NCBI RefSeq assembly: GCF_030272615.1
Contig: NC_081415.1
Location: 100,916,796 to 100,980,795 of the forward strand
Length of the DNA stretch: 64,000 nt
Direction: 5' to 3'
Source: Cryptomeria japonica
Taxonomy: Eukaryota; Streptophyta; Pinopsida; Cupressales; Cupressaceae
Positions 47,530 through 61,174 of the stretch are shown here, piece by piece. Below the pieces are notes generated by a model that saw nothing but the letters and a program-made list of their open reading frames with translations, ran no database searches and was not told where the DNA came from. A program made the position numbers and the translations under genes. Position 1 is the first letter of the stretch; the number at the start of each line of letters is the position of its first letter.

Positions 47530-50155
47530 TGTTAGACACAATGCACCACTGAGAGGGGGGCGAATCAATGGTTCTCTGTCTTTTCCCTTTAACTACCTGA
47601 TGTGAGTATATCAGTTATCAGATCTAACTCAAAGAAGACTTAGTGGTTAGAGGGGAGACTAACACAAATTCAATCACACACAAAGGAGACATAACATAAC
47701 ACTAGCATATACGAGGAAAACCCAAGATGGCAAAAACCTCGGTGAGAAATGCTGCTGGAGTCTACTACTCCAATCCAGCCTCACAATGAATCTCTGATTA
47801 CAATTTTTAAGGCACCAACCCAAGGAGCACCAACCCCTGATTTTAGGTCACCAACCCAAGGAGAACCAACCCCTGATTTAGGGCACCAACCAAAGGAGCT
47901 ACAACCCCTGCACCAAGATCTAGCTCAGTGAATATTAAACATAATCATTTACAAGTTAATATCCTTGTTACAAATGGATTTTGTAACACTTCTTTAAATC
48001 TCTCTACTGGATCTTCTATCTAGTTCATTGCTGGTTCTCTCTCTGTTGGTTCTCTCTTCTAGTTGCCTCTTCTCTCATCTGCTCTACTGCTCTCCATCAA
48101 TACTATCTTCTATCGGTTCTCTGCTTGCCTACTCTGCACTCTTCTGCAACTCTTCACTACCAATTTGGTCACCACCAGTTACCTCACTGTTGCTAGTTGA
48201 ACTCTTCAACCTGAGGCTCTCACACACTCAGTCTCTCTTTTGATACTCGTTCAATACTTGACTGATTTCTTCTCACATGCAACAACACTCTCTCATTCAG
48301 TAACTTGTCGGTTGCTTCAACCTCACCGGTTGCTTTAACCTCACTAGTTAAACCTTCACCAGAACCTATTACCAATTCTCTCCCTATTGCTTGACTTCTA
48401 TGATCCTATGTAGATATCTCACTTCATCTACTTCTCTATTTAGCCTTGTGCACCACTTCACAACATCTCACTCTGAGGCATCATAAACTTCTACCTTTGA
48501 CCTCCATATTTATGATCAGACATTCCCACCAAAAGAAACATTCAAACTTGGCACCTTAGGGTTTCTTCCATTGATCACGAGGCATATAGAATCTAATCAG
48601 ATCTCATTTGATTTGAGCTTCAAGAAAACTATCTACACATCACCGCCATTAACGTGCCTTCCAATACACGTTTTCTAAACTTAGCAAACACGATCCTATA
48701 TCTCGACCTACATCTCTCAAACACCATAAATATCTCAGTTGTTTCCTTTGACAAGCGAGTACAAAGATCAGGTCACCCTTCCTTGATCCACTCACCAAAC
48801 TACTCCATCAATCTGCTTCGATCTGCAAGATCAATCCTTTCTGGATTTCTATTATTTTCTTCATCTCGAGCCACAGTCTTTTGCTTTTCTTCCTCGAGCC
48901 CCGTAGTCAACATTTAATGTCGACCAACTACCAGCTACCTCACTGACATGAAACTTCACTAACCTCTATGAGATGGCCAACTCAACTTCACATGGCATCC
49001 TTTGTCAGTATCCACTTGAGCAAAGATCTCTATGTCGGTTCAGACAGGATCCCCGACCAAACACTCAACTGGTCCTTCTTTTCTATTGGTTCACTAACCC
49101 TGTCTATATCTCAACCTTTACTGGCTACCCTTCATGTTTGCACTTTGCTGATATGTTGGTAGAACACCTTAATCGGTCACCAAACATGTCTATCCATAGC
49201 ATGCCTAGTCTCATTAGGTAGGAGCACATCACTTAGCCTCTTTTCTTCCTTACCGGTTCTCATGCTCATCGGTGGCCATCATGATGACACCATGTCATCA
49301 ACCTTCAATTGATTCCATCTAAGGCATTTACATACCCTCTCTGCAGTTGCTCCACTTTGCCTTCTTCATTATCAGATCGGACACTATCTTAGCCAATTTG
49401 TCATGTTGACAAACTCATCAATTCTTCACTCTTCCATTTCTCTATTGGTGGCATAACATGCCTTCTATGTTGGTCCAGTGCATATCCCTGATTTCATGCA
49501 CTTGAGGCATCCCTTTGATTTAATGGTTAAATCCAGTGTGAGCCTTCAAAAACCTGCCTTTACCTCTTCTTCCTTATCTCATAAAACTAAGATGCATACT
49601 TTGCATAATAGGAGATAAGCTCCACTTACTAGTGGGAGTGATTCCTTGTCATCTGTATCTTGCAATGCACTCATGTGGCTTCCCTATTTGTGCAACATAG
49701 CTTCAAATAGACACATGTGTTCCAGTTTGGGTGCACTTAGTCATCTCTTCACATGGTGACTACATCTTCATCCGGTGGGAGTCCTGCATCCACATAGCAT
49801 ACCGGTGACCTGTACATACTTCTCCTCTTGTGTTGATGTGAGTTAGGTAACATTTTTCCTCTTCATCACAAACAATAGCTCAATATCATGCCCACTCACA
49901 GAAGTCATCATGTACCGGTTGTTATATCATACCGGTCTCCTATCCATATCTTCCGCACAAGTCCGACACTAACTTGTGTACCGGTGACTCAACTGTGACT
50001 CCAGTGATCATTCCTTTGAATGAAATTCTTCTTCTTTATTGGTGATATACAACACTTAGTTTACATCAATGACACCATTGCTGATATGCATCAATGACAA
50101 CAATGATCATCAATCTACCATACTGGTTGACATCAATGACAACACAATGCCAACA
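47530..50155 (-). repeat. 5' LTR of the copia-type element (2626 bp)
   Basis: Begins TGTTAGACACAATGCACC and ends CACAATGCCAACA; long for a copia LTR. Three ~35-36-base GGCACCAACCCAAGGAG repeats (47811, 47846, 47882). ORFs inside are chance. Confidence 0.88.
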
Positions 50156-50460
50156 ATAAACTAAAAAATATACTAGCCACCACATAAAAAATTCTTACAA
50201 GACATACAACCAATCCACCCTATCCACCAAACAAGTTCATCTACAATAGTATCTATTCAACCAAAAAACCTAACACCAACCAAGTTCTTCAAAATCAAAA
50301 TCAAGTGGATTTAACCACACTGATCAACAATAACATAGCCCAACATCAGAAAACACATGCAACAGTATGAAAAAAGGAAAACTAAAGGAATTTTCCAACA
50401 ATTTCATCCCCTATGAGAAGAGCTCGCGTTACCACCTGGGTCAAATTCAATATTTTCCCT

Positions 50461-51768
50461 TCACGAACAAAGTGTATGCTTCCCTACTTCCACCTCCTCT
50501 GCCTTCACCTGCATGATAATTTCCTCCAACTCCTTAATTTGAATTAGTAGCTTCAAAGCTTCACACCCCCACCAAGCCTCCAACTTGTGGTGATATTTAC
50601 ATTGTCCTAGCACCCATCTTAGAAACAGGATAATAACTTTCTTTATCCCTTCATCCTCATGATTAACACCTTTGCTAATGTCGAAACCCACACCTGGGAC
50701 TGCCCATTCCAATAGAGAATCCAACTACCCCAAGTAATCATCAGGGACCAGAGCCTCCATCACTCTTCTCACCATCCCAGAGTCATCACTTCTCTCCAGA
50801 CCCCAAGCCATCACTAGAGAGTACACATCCATCCTGGTCTTATGATGGTGTTTGATACCTTCGAAGGCACTCCCAACAATAAAAAAGATACAGGGCACCA
50901 AATACTCATCCCAGAACCTAAAGAAACTCTTCACCCTTCGAGTGTTTAACTCCCTGTCAAATAGACACAATTGTTTCTGTGTCTTGAGAGTAAAGTTCAC
51001 TTCCATCTCTAGCCCTACACAAAAACTACCACAACCACAACTCTGCCACTTCACCTTGACTTTTTGAAAACATGGCAAAACTCTCCACAACCAAAGTTTG
51101 CTTTGTTTTAACATTAATTGAAAATGAGAAGAATGAGAATAAATCTCACCAATAGTGACATTCACTCCCTCTTAATGAAACTAAACTTCATTAAAGCAGT
51201 GCCACCATCCATGCCACTCAACAACCTCTATCATACTCTTCAAGTACTCAGGAGACTCCAAGCCGTAATCAATGGACATCACCCCCTTAACAAGTAATTA
51301 TTCATCAAGATTTAAATGTTGCATGTATTCAATTATTATTTCTCCATCTTCATTAAAATTTAATGCCCACTTTGATAAAACATCGACTTCCATGTTACCC
51401 ATTCTTTTAACATGACTAACTTTAAAATCTTCAAACTTATTCAACTCTTCCACAATATTGAAAATTGCATTTTGCAAGTGCCATGCATCAATAGACCCTT
51501 TCATGATTGCTTGTATGATCACCAATGAATCCCCTTCCAGGCATATTTAATTCACCCCCGCTTGCCTACAAAATCTTACTGTCATCAAAGCCGTAGATAC
51601 TTCCACTTCATTATTAGTTGTTGAATCTAGTTTCTTTCCCCCCCAAAACATCACCTCCCTGTTCCAATTTCTAACAATAAATCCCACACTTGATGGTTTT
51701 GGATTACCCTTTGAACTGTTGTCAAAATTCACTTTCACCCAACCCTTTAAAGGCTTTTCCCAAACCAC
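50461..51768 (-). pseudogene. RNase H-like domain with a C-terminal extension, one decayed frame
   Basis: One minus-strand frame runs 51768 to 50461 (about 436 codons) with stops at 51547-51549, 51298-51300, near 51175, and 50725-50727. The first half is a plant RNase H-like (RVT_3) domain: WVKVNFDNSSKGNPKPSSVG, NNEVEVSTAL, EGDSLVIIQAI, HVKRMGNMEVDVLSKWAL, with its Asp/Glu/Asp/Asp positions present. The rest, about 270 codons (GLESPEYLKSMIEVVEWHG; VRRVMEALVPDDYLG; EAWWGCEALKLLIQIKEL), matches no family I recognise but stays in the same frame, as if it were one protein. It abuts the copia element; bases 50161-50460 are featureless. Confidence 0.6.
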
Positions 51769-51847
51769 CTTATGCTGTAAAGCAGAACTGAATTGAACCT
51801 AGTCATGCCCATTAACGAGCAAGATGTAAATATTATTAATATTTAAT

Positions 51848-53740
<1,893 letters not shown>

Positions 53741-54010
53741 GAAAAAATTATAATAATGATTAGGATTAAAATTAGGTTTATAATAAGAGCCAATGTTAGA
53801 ATAAGGGTTAGGTTAGGGTTAAAAATAAGGTTCAAATTATTTCTTTTAGATTAAATTTAGGCTAGAGTTAAATTCAGAACCAAGGTTAAAATTTTAAAAA
53901 ATAGGATAAGGTTATATTTAATGTTAGATTTAGAGTTAGAATTAGGTTAAAAGTTTGGGCTAGGGTACAAATTATGTTAAGGTTAAAATTAAGGTTATAA
54001 TTAATGTTTG
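53741..54010. repeat. Degenerate telomere-like tract (G-rich strand on plus)
   Basis: Includes GGGTTAGGTTAGGGTTA near 53807-53823 and many TTAGG/TTAAG variants. Similar in character to 25021-25910 but with the G-rich strand on plus. Confidence 0.6.
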
Positions 54011-54199
54011 AATTAGTTATAGATATTATTGTAATTTTACAACTATGTTATAATTATGTACACTTTCTATTATACTATTGCAAGAATATATTATCTCAAA
54101 TTATTATCCAACCTACTTCTAAACAATTTTTTTATTATTGCAATACTAAAAAGGCAAGTACTGGCCACTATGTGGCACTTGTCAACTTAGAATCATTAC

Positions 54200-55000
54200 A
54201 CATCATATACATCTAGGATTCATTTTACATTTTAATTTCATTTGTGTTTTCATATCATACCATTAAGAGTTCACTTTTATTGATTTTTCATTTGCATTTC
54301 ATTTATGTTTGACTTGCATATCATTTTAATTCATTTCATTATAATTCATTCTCATATCATTAAGGTTAATTTTAATCCACTTTTCATTTGCATATAATTA
54401 GAATTCATTTTTCAATTGCATATAATTAGAATGCACTTCACTTCATATTCATTTTTTATTTGTCATATTATGCATATCACATCCACTTATCATTTTAGAT
54501 AACATTCATAGCATTCATAAACTATCCATTATGCATTACAAAATAAACATTACACTTGCATCCATAACATATACATTATACATAATCCATAATGTAAATG
54601 ATCACATCGTACATCAATAACTCACATCATGCATCCTACATACACAATAAATTAGGCATTCTCTTCACATATCCATAATCATCATATATGTTACCAAATA
54701 ACATATATCACATCAAATTCATCAATGCATCCATCCTACATCCATGACATGTTGGGAACATATCATATACAAAATAATAAACACATCATAAACTATTGCA
54801 TACATCATGTAGTCATACGTCCATCCTACATAACAAACATGTCAGCTAGAGTATCATAATCATCATAGACATAAACATGCATAATAAATCATTATCACAT
54901 ATAAAAAAGTCCTTAATAAATGTCCATCAATAAAAGAATATAACTGAATCAACACCAAAATCATGACTCATTTCATGTATATATAGCAAAAAATGACGTT
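54200..55000. repeat. Low-complexity CAT/ATT-rich spacer of Tat-4
   Basis: Repeated CATTTCAT, ATCATAT and CATCATGCATCC words and no gene. On the minus strand it resembles the ATG-rich spacer of Tat-1 (532-1800). Confidence 0.6.
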
Positions 55001-56582
55001 TCTAGTCATAATACAATGAATAATCATCCTCGAAGGGTCAAAATGTCACCAAAATGGAGCCAACCAGTGGTCTCCCTATCATTGGCCTGTAGATCTACCC
55101 ATCCCTTAGATGGTCCTACTAGTGGTGGCCACAGTGCCCTCATGCCAACTAACTCCCTAGTTGCCTGTGACTATGTTTGGTATGTCTGGGTCCTCTCTAC
55201 AAAACTCAATGCTCAATGGGCGAGATGGACAACATCTTGATATAACCCTCTATAGTATTATGCCTCTCATAGGTCCCTCTTTGTAGCTTGATGTACATCC
55301 ATGGCCTCTATGAATACCTCTATCATATGTGCTGGTAGCAGTACTCATTGTGCCACATCCCTCTCTCTTTGAATGCTGGTAACATCTACCTCTGTGTGTG
55401 CCAGTTGTTCCCTCAATGTCTCTAGCTCCTCATCCATCCTCCTCATGTCCTCTATTACCTACCCTCCCCTAGCCACCTATAGAATCTCTAAGGTAGCCTC
55501 TGCCTCCACCTAATATGAATCCCTCTCAGCCATCACGTCCTCCAATGAAATCCATAGGGCGTCTCTCTCTATGTGGAGACTATCTCCCCTCACCCTCACC
55601 CTCACCCTCTCCATCTCTACCTGAAGGCTCTTTGCTCAAGCCCTCTTCACCTCAACCCTACTTCTCTCCTGAGCCACCTCATGCACTAGGATTTCTACCC
55701 GAGCCCTCTTTATGTCTTTCTCTAGACTAACTTGATCAAGGGTGGCTTGGGGGTATCATTTGAACCTATGGTCCCTGTCCTTGTAGTCCCTATGGTTGTG
55801 GTTGGGGCTGCAGATGCATTCTTGGTAGTGCCACTACTAGAGGTTGTACTTGTAAAGGTATCCATAGTTGATCCTTCCCTATATGTCCTCCCCTCCTCAG
55901 TCCCTTCCTTGGGACATTCCCTTTTCTCTGCCCTTCTCTATCTCCTTAGCCTCCTCCTCCATCTCCTACACCATTACCATCCATGCCAACCACTTGATCA
56001 ACTAATGGTACTATCTCATTAGCAGCTAACACTCCTAATATGGTGAGACAAACCGGTCAATGTGCATTCCACCATGCAACATATTCTCCTATACTTCCTA
56101 TATCTATGACCTCAAGTATCTCATCCCATATAACAGGTGTCATCCTTGTCCAACTCAAGTAGGCCTCAAATAGCCCTATCACATCACCCCAAGTAGCTAT
56201 CTCTTGAGTGATTTGAGGATTTTTTCTCTTCTCGCCAACAATATCCTATTGTTGGTTGAACTATCACATAACCCTATGCGGTAGGTAGTGATATATAATA
56301 TGCACAGTGCAACCGATCAACCAACATCATGTCTACATAAAATGAAGCTGGTAATCACCATACCATAACTCACATAGTTTTAATGTTCGCTAGGTGAAAT
56401 CCATCATCTTGTTAATGCAGCACCTCTAGAACAATAGTGCACCTACTTTGGTGTAATGTAAACGGTCTCAATATTTATCAATGCAATGTAATGCTAGTTC
56501 CCAGGTTCTTGTACTTGTGATACACACACATGCATATATAATGGTACAATTGCTTGAGTATGGTAGAAATCCAAGCATACTG

Positions 56583-57368
56583 TGTTTATGGTGAAAATGG
56601 ATAACAAATAACAACAATATTGCAAGGCTAAAATGAATCCAACCACTAAACCCTAGCCCAACAATGAACAAAGATCCACCATAACATATGAAGATCACCT
56701 AAGACAATGCAAATAACTCAAAATCACAAAGATTATACCATCACATGTCCAATAGGGTTTTGATCTTCATTCTTCCTATCTCCATTGATCTTGCTTGATA
56801 TATTTTCTCTCAGATTTTTGTATGCACAAGAGCTCAACAAAGAACGGAATGTGGTTGTAAGTGGAATTGTAGTGTAGCCAAGTACTCCAAAATTAGTCAT
56901 TAGGCTGAGTGATTAGGGTTTGACAATGAAGAAAGCATCTCCTTAAATAGAAGACACAATATGAAATGGAGGGTTAAGATTGAGAGGTGTAAAAAGAGAG
57001 GTCAGCTAGGATTAGAGGGTAGGTAAAAGAAATACCAAAATAATGAAAGAGGTAGGTAGTGTATGAATTAAGAGATGAATGACATGTGTCATGTGTAGAA
57101 AAAGATAATGAATTAATTAAATAAATAAAAATTTATTTAATTAATAGAAGAAGTAGGACAATTAAATAAATAAAATATTTATTTAATTTAGGAAAGGGAT
57201 AATTTAAATAAATAAATGTATTTATTTAAATGAGAAATAAGGCTAGAAGGGGATAAATGAATTAATTAAATAAATAAAAATTTATTTAATTAATAGAAGA
57301 ATTAGGCTTAGATAATTAAATAAATAAAATATTTATTTAATTAAACATGACAATTTTGAGTGTCTACA
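56583..57368 (-). mobile_element. Solo LTR (786 bp) inside the Tat-4 antisense ORF, TSD TACTG
   Basis: Begins TGTTTATGGTG and ends GAGTGTCTACA, flanked by identical TACTG at 56578-56582 and 57369-57373. It is AT-rich near the right end, with TTATTTAATTA blocks typical of the Tat LTRs here, and a CTTAAATAG patch near 56942 may be its TATA region. With LTR and one TACTG removed, the mobile-domain reading continues across the site. Confidence 0.85.
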
Positions 57369-57580
57369 TACTGTACACCATCCTCCATGATATAGTATAA
57401 ACACTGAGATCATCCAATATAAAAGTCATGCTCGCTGAGGGTGGGCATCATCCGCCTTTTGATCAAGCTACAACTGTACACCACCAATCAAGGAATCCAT
57501 TTGTGCATCTCCATGGTGCGCTCTAGTGACACTTGTGTCCTATCCATAGGGAGGTCATTTGTCTAGCACTGGTACCATAG

Positions 57581-57978
57581 GTAGTACTCTCCCCCATCCA
57601 ACCAATACTCTAGTATGACACCTTGAATTAGAACTCATAGATTGCACCATACATCAAGCAATGTGATGGATTCCTCATCGATAGGTAAATGAAATGTGCA
57701 AGTGTTTCTATCCTACCACTCCACCAAGACCATCATCACTGAAGCATGTGTCTGAATACTAGACCACCTCGAGACCCAAGTAGTACTCTCCCCCATCCAA
57801 TCAACACTCTAGTATGACACCCTGAATTAGAACTCATAGATTGTACCACACATCAAGCAATGTGATGGATTCCTTGTCAATAGGTAAATGAAATGTGCAA
57901 GTGTTTCTATGCCACCACTACACCAAGGTCATCATCATCGAAGCATGTGTCTAAATCCTAGGCCACCTCGAGACCCAG
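57581..57978. repeat. 199-bp tandem duplication in the antisense ORF
   Basis: GTAGTACTCTCCCCCATCCA starts at 57581 and again at 57780; the copies differ at scattered bases. 199 is not a multiple of three, so the duplication breaks the reading frame. Confidence 0.9.
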
Positions 57979-58080
57979 TCCAATTCGCACCATGAAATAA
58001 ATTCCCTATCCGTCATAGACAACTCACTGCAAATCCTTATGGTAGGAGACTAATGCTCCCATGACCACAGTGCAATGGGA

Positions 58081-58936
58081 TCCTCTTGCATCCATGGAAT
58101 CACTCATATCAGCCCTTTCTTCTTTACTTTACTCATCCCAAGCCTTAAGAATCTCTTGGAAGCCCCTCATTTCCTTTCTTGCTTTTTCCTTTTCCCATAT
58201 CCCCCTTCTTAGGTGGAGATGGAATTTCTCCTAAGCGAAGATGCTGAACCTATGAATTATGTGCCATTTTGTAGAGCACAAACAACAATCCATAGTCCCC
58301 CTATCTGGAGTTCCTTACCTATCCCTGCAGACATGGATCCAACAATCAATGTTTGTGCAGGCAACACCTCACTTGCATAGGTGGGGATCATTCATGCAAG
58401 TGATGATCCGTGGGTGAAAATGTTGACTGGGTGATTGATTTTTATGCCCCACTCTACTTTCTCCTCATTTATTATGCATAATAAATGCTTATATACCAAA
58501 ATCACAAAGCGAGGTCAAGGGTACATATCGATGGGTCGTACTTTGGTGGTTTATGATATAGTCAGACCCTCTCGATGTGTTGCTCATGCACTAGAATCCT
58601 CACCATCTTTCTCCTTTTCTATGGGTTCTCCAGTGGCTCTGTGAATAGTGAGTGTGACAAAGACCCTTCTATGGGCTTTATGTGGCCTATATAAGCCTTT
58701 CTTTCTCTCTTGTGTCCCGCCTTTTCCACTTCTTTCTCACCTTTCCTTGAATTTATTGTTTCCTCCTTTTTTCACCTATTCTCCATTCTTTTTTCCATTT
58801 TCCTCCCTTTTTTTGAGAATTTTCTTGTTAAATTTTTATTTTTTTGATTAAATTCTTGAGGGGTGCACCTCACCCATGTTTTCATGTTGAGGCATCTTTC
58901 TTCATCTTTTACTCATTGTCAAATTTGTTGTTGTAT
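58081..58936. other. Tat-4 spacer before the PPT, no gene seen
   Basis: Pyrimidine-rich on plus in 58630-58860; short ORFs only. Confidence 0.5.
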
Positions 58937-58951
58937 AAAAGAGGGGCAAAA
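58937..58951 (+). other. Polypurine tract of Tat-4
   Basis: AAAAGAGGGGCAAAA directly precedes the LTR start TGTAGATGTC at 58952, in the form usual for Ty3 elements. Confidence 0.85.
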
Positions 58952-60140
58952 TGTAGATGTCTAAAATTAATTTAATTAATATTTGATTAATTTGGTCTTT
59001 CCAAATGATTAATTAAATTAAATGTACTAGTTCTCTCCCTCTTAAAATTAATTAAAATCTTATCTAATTAATTTTATCACATTACCCTTATAATTAATTT
59101 ATCAAAATTAAGCATCCCTTATTCTTCTAAAATCATGTCAACCTCCATTATTTCTTCTAAACCCTAATTAGTTAATTAATTCTAAATTAATTAGCTAATC
59201 CCCTCATTCCTACAAATCACCCTCCTTAATCCTATCATCTAGCCTAATTAATTCTAGCCTAATAATGATTATCATTTCCTCCAATTTTATATTCCTCCAC
59301 TCATTCTCTCTCCTCATGTCACATCCTCCTTACTTTCCTAATTGCACTCTTAATCTCTCATTATCTTACCTAATCGATCCCCCTAATCATTTGCACATCC
59401 CTAATCACCTTGATCAGGGATGGGTCCTCTTTGCCATAAATGGCGTTCTCATCCCACCTTCCAAAACATAAATGAACCAACTTTGGCTCTTCCAAAGAAT
59501 TTCAAATTCCTTGAATCTTCCCATGCCTCCTCTTCCCAAGAAATTTTTAATTCCTTCATCTATGTATTCTTCCCACACAATCTATTATTTTGAATTTTTT
59601 AATTCCTTTTGTCCTCTCCAAAGGAATTTTATATTCCTCTCTCTTCCCAAGGTACTTGGAAAACTCTTCCCCCATATACTTTGAAAAGTGCAGAGACAAG
59701 AAATGTCATTATGGAAAATCTCTTGGATCTCCCACTTCATTTCAATCCTAGCCCTTCATTCCCTTTCAATGTTAGACATCCATTTTGGGCCCCTCCAATC
59801 TATAAATTGGAGTCTCCTCTCCTCACAAATCATCTACTTCCATTGTATTTTCTTGTTGTCCATTTGAGATCCAAAACTACATATCATACCATCATAATGT
59901 ACAAATTCCATCATGCATAATCATCCAATTAAAACCCCCTTTGTTGTGTAGTGGAGAGAAATCCACAATGCATCATTAGAGAAGAAAATCAAGTGGATTA
60001 TTGGGCACATTTCCACTTCTAGCTCAATCAAAGGAAGAAGAGGAGACAAGTTATAAAGGTTATTTGATTTATTTTGAATGCTTGATTAGTATTTCATCTT
60101 TATTTTATGAAATTAACCTCTAACCTAGTTTTTCCCCTCT
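58952..60140 (+). repeat. 3' LTR of Tat-4 (about 1.19 kb)
   Basis: Begins TGTAGATGTCTAAAATTAAT, is AT-rich at the start, and has a TATA box TATAAAT at 59801-59807. It ends close to 60140, where integrase homology begins (TCAAGTGG); the exact last base is uncertain by a few bases. Small ORFs inside are chance. Confidence 0.8.
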
Positions 60141-61174
60141 TCAAGTGGATATGTTCTTTCCAAATAACTCTTAAGAGTGGGATACTACTGGCCTACCATA
60201 GAACATGATTGTTGTGAATTCATCAAGAAGTGTGTGCCTTGTCGACTGCACAAAGATCTAATCCATTTTCCAACATAGGATTTGGAGTCAGTTACAAAAA
60301 CATGGCCTTTCTCTACATGGGGCCTAAATCTCATTGGTAAGATCTAGCCTCCTTCCTCAAATGGAAACAAATTTAGCATTGTATCTACTAAATACTTCAC
60401 CAAATTGTTCGAAGCTATTCTTCTTACACTTACCACTAGTGTACAAGTGTCTAAATTTATCCTATATTATATCATCTGCGATTATGGAATCCCCTCCACC
60501 ATCATTAATGATAATATAACCCTCTTCCAAAACCAACACGTGATCTTTGTTCCATATTTCATATCTAGCATCGTTGGTCTACTACATATGACCCCCAAGG
60601 TAACAGCTAGATTGAGGCAACCAACAAAACCTTTCTCTACATCCTCAAGAAGGTTGTCAATGAAACTGGTCGTGACTGGAATCTCCATCTAAAGATTTCC
60701 CTTTGGGCTTATTTCTCCAATACCCAAACTCCCATTGCAGCCACCCCATACTCCCTTGTCTATAGTGTAGAAGCAATATTACCAATTGAGGTCGAACTAC
60801 CATCATTGTGCATATCGTTGAAAGAATTTGATTTTGATGAAGACTATAGGGTGGCGATACTTGTTTATCTTGATCTTCTTGACAGATAGCATTAGAAAGC
60901 ATATGATCATTTGTAGATTTATCAAACTCATCTCAAAAGACAATATGAGAAGAAAGTCCACCCTCATGAGTTTGAGGTACGTGATCTGGTCCTTAGAGAA
61001 AATGTAGAGAATCAACAAGACAAAGATAAGAAATGAAAGTTTGAAGCTATCTGGTTAGGTCCATATGTAGTCATGCCCAAGTATGGTTTAGGGGCTTATC
61101 AGTTATCTACTCTAGAAGGGGAACCCCTCAATGATTCCCCTAACATATTGCATATGAAGAGATTCTATGCCTAA
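60140..61174 (+). pseudogene. Integrase fragment of Tat-5
   Basis: A plus-strand copy of the Tat integrase lining up with codons of 3312-4400 in Tat-1: GYYWPT; KKCVPCRLHKDLIH (the CC of the zinc site); WGLNLIGK; YGIPSTIINDN; an E-A-T-N-K patch after GNS; and a C-terminus ending MKRFYA, TAA at 61172-61174. The first catalytic Asp is Asn here and several stops and shifts are present. Homology begins abruptly at the Tat-4 LTR, so the N-terminal part of the zinc domain is missing. Old and non-functional. Confidence 0.85.

Larger units (their letters stand above)
41309..50155 (-). mobile_element. Copia-type LTR element, gag only, TSD ATAAA
   Basis: Full structure on the minus strand: 5' LTR (50155-47530), initiator-Met PBS (47527-47515), decayed gag, a nested LTR, a short 3' region, PPT (43897-43884), 3' LTR (43883-41309). 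Identical ATAAA flanks lie at 41304-41308 and 50156-50160. The internal region is only about 3.6 kb (2.6 kb without the nested LTR) and has no protease, integrase, reverse transcriptase or RNase H. The LTRs differ visibly (about one difference in eight over the first ~110 bases by eye), so it is old. It looks like a non-autonomous gag-bearing element. Confidence 0.9.
55050..58080 (-). pseudogene. Decayed antisense ORF of Tat-4: plant mobile domain plus coiled coil
   Basis: Minus-strand reading shows pieces of a plant mobile domain (aminotransferase-like family): TFHLPIDEESITLLDVW at ~57700, then, across the inserted LTR, MEDGVQYAWISTILKQLYHY, matching the family's domesticated-transposase core. 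It is followed by a charged coiled coil (about 55750-55350: QVEMERVRVRVRG, HIERDALWISLEDVMAERD) and a low-complexity tail. Many stops and frame changes, including a 199-base tandem duplication (57581-57978). The coiled-coil/tail arrangement parallels the ORF at 1-531. The role of such captured domains in retrotransposons is unknown. Confidence 0.6.
54011..60140 (+). mobile_element. Tat-4: 3' part of a plus-strand Tat-like element
   Basis: Reading on plus: low-complexity CAT/ATT-rich tract (about 54200-55000), a decayed ORF in the minus orientation (55050-58080), an unknown stretch (58081-58936), PPT, and a 3' LTR from 58952. This is the order seen in Tat-1, mirrored in strand. No gag-pol is visible to the left, so the 5' part is lost or unrecognisable and the left boundary is arbitrary. 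Its 3' LTR ends inside the Tat-5 integrase, so Tat-4 probably inserted into Tat-5. Confidence 0.7.
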
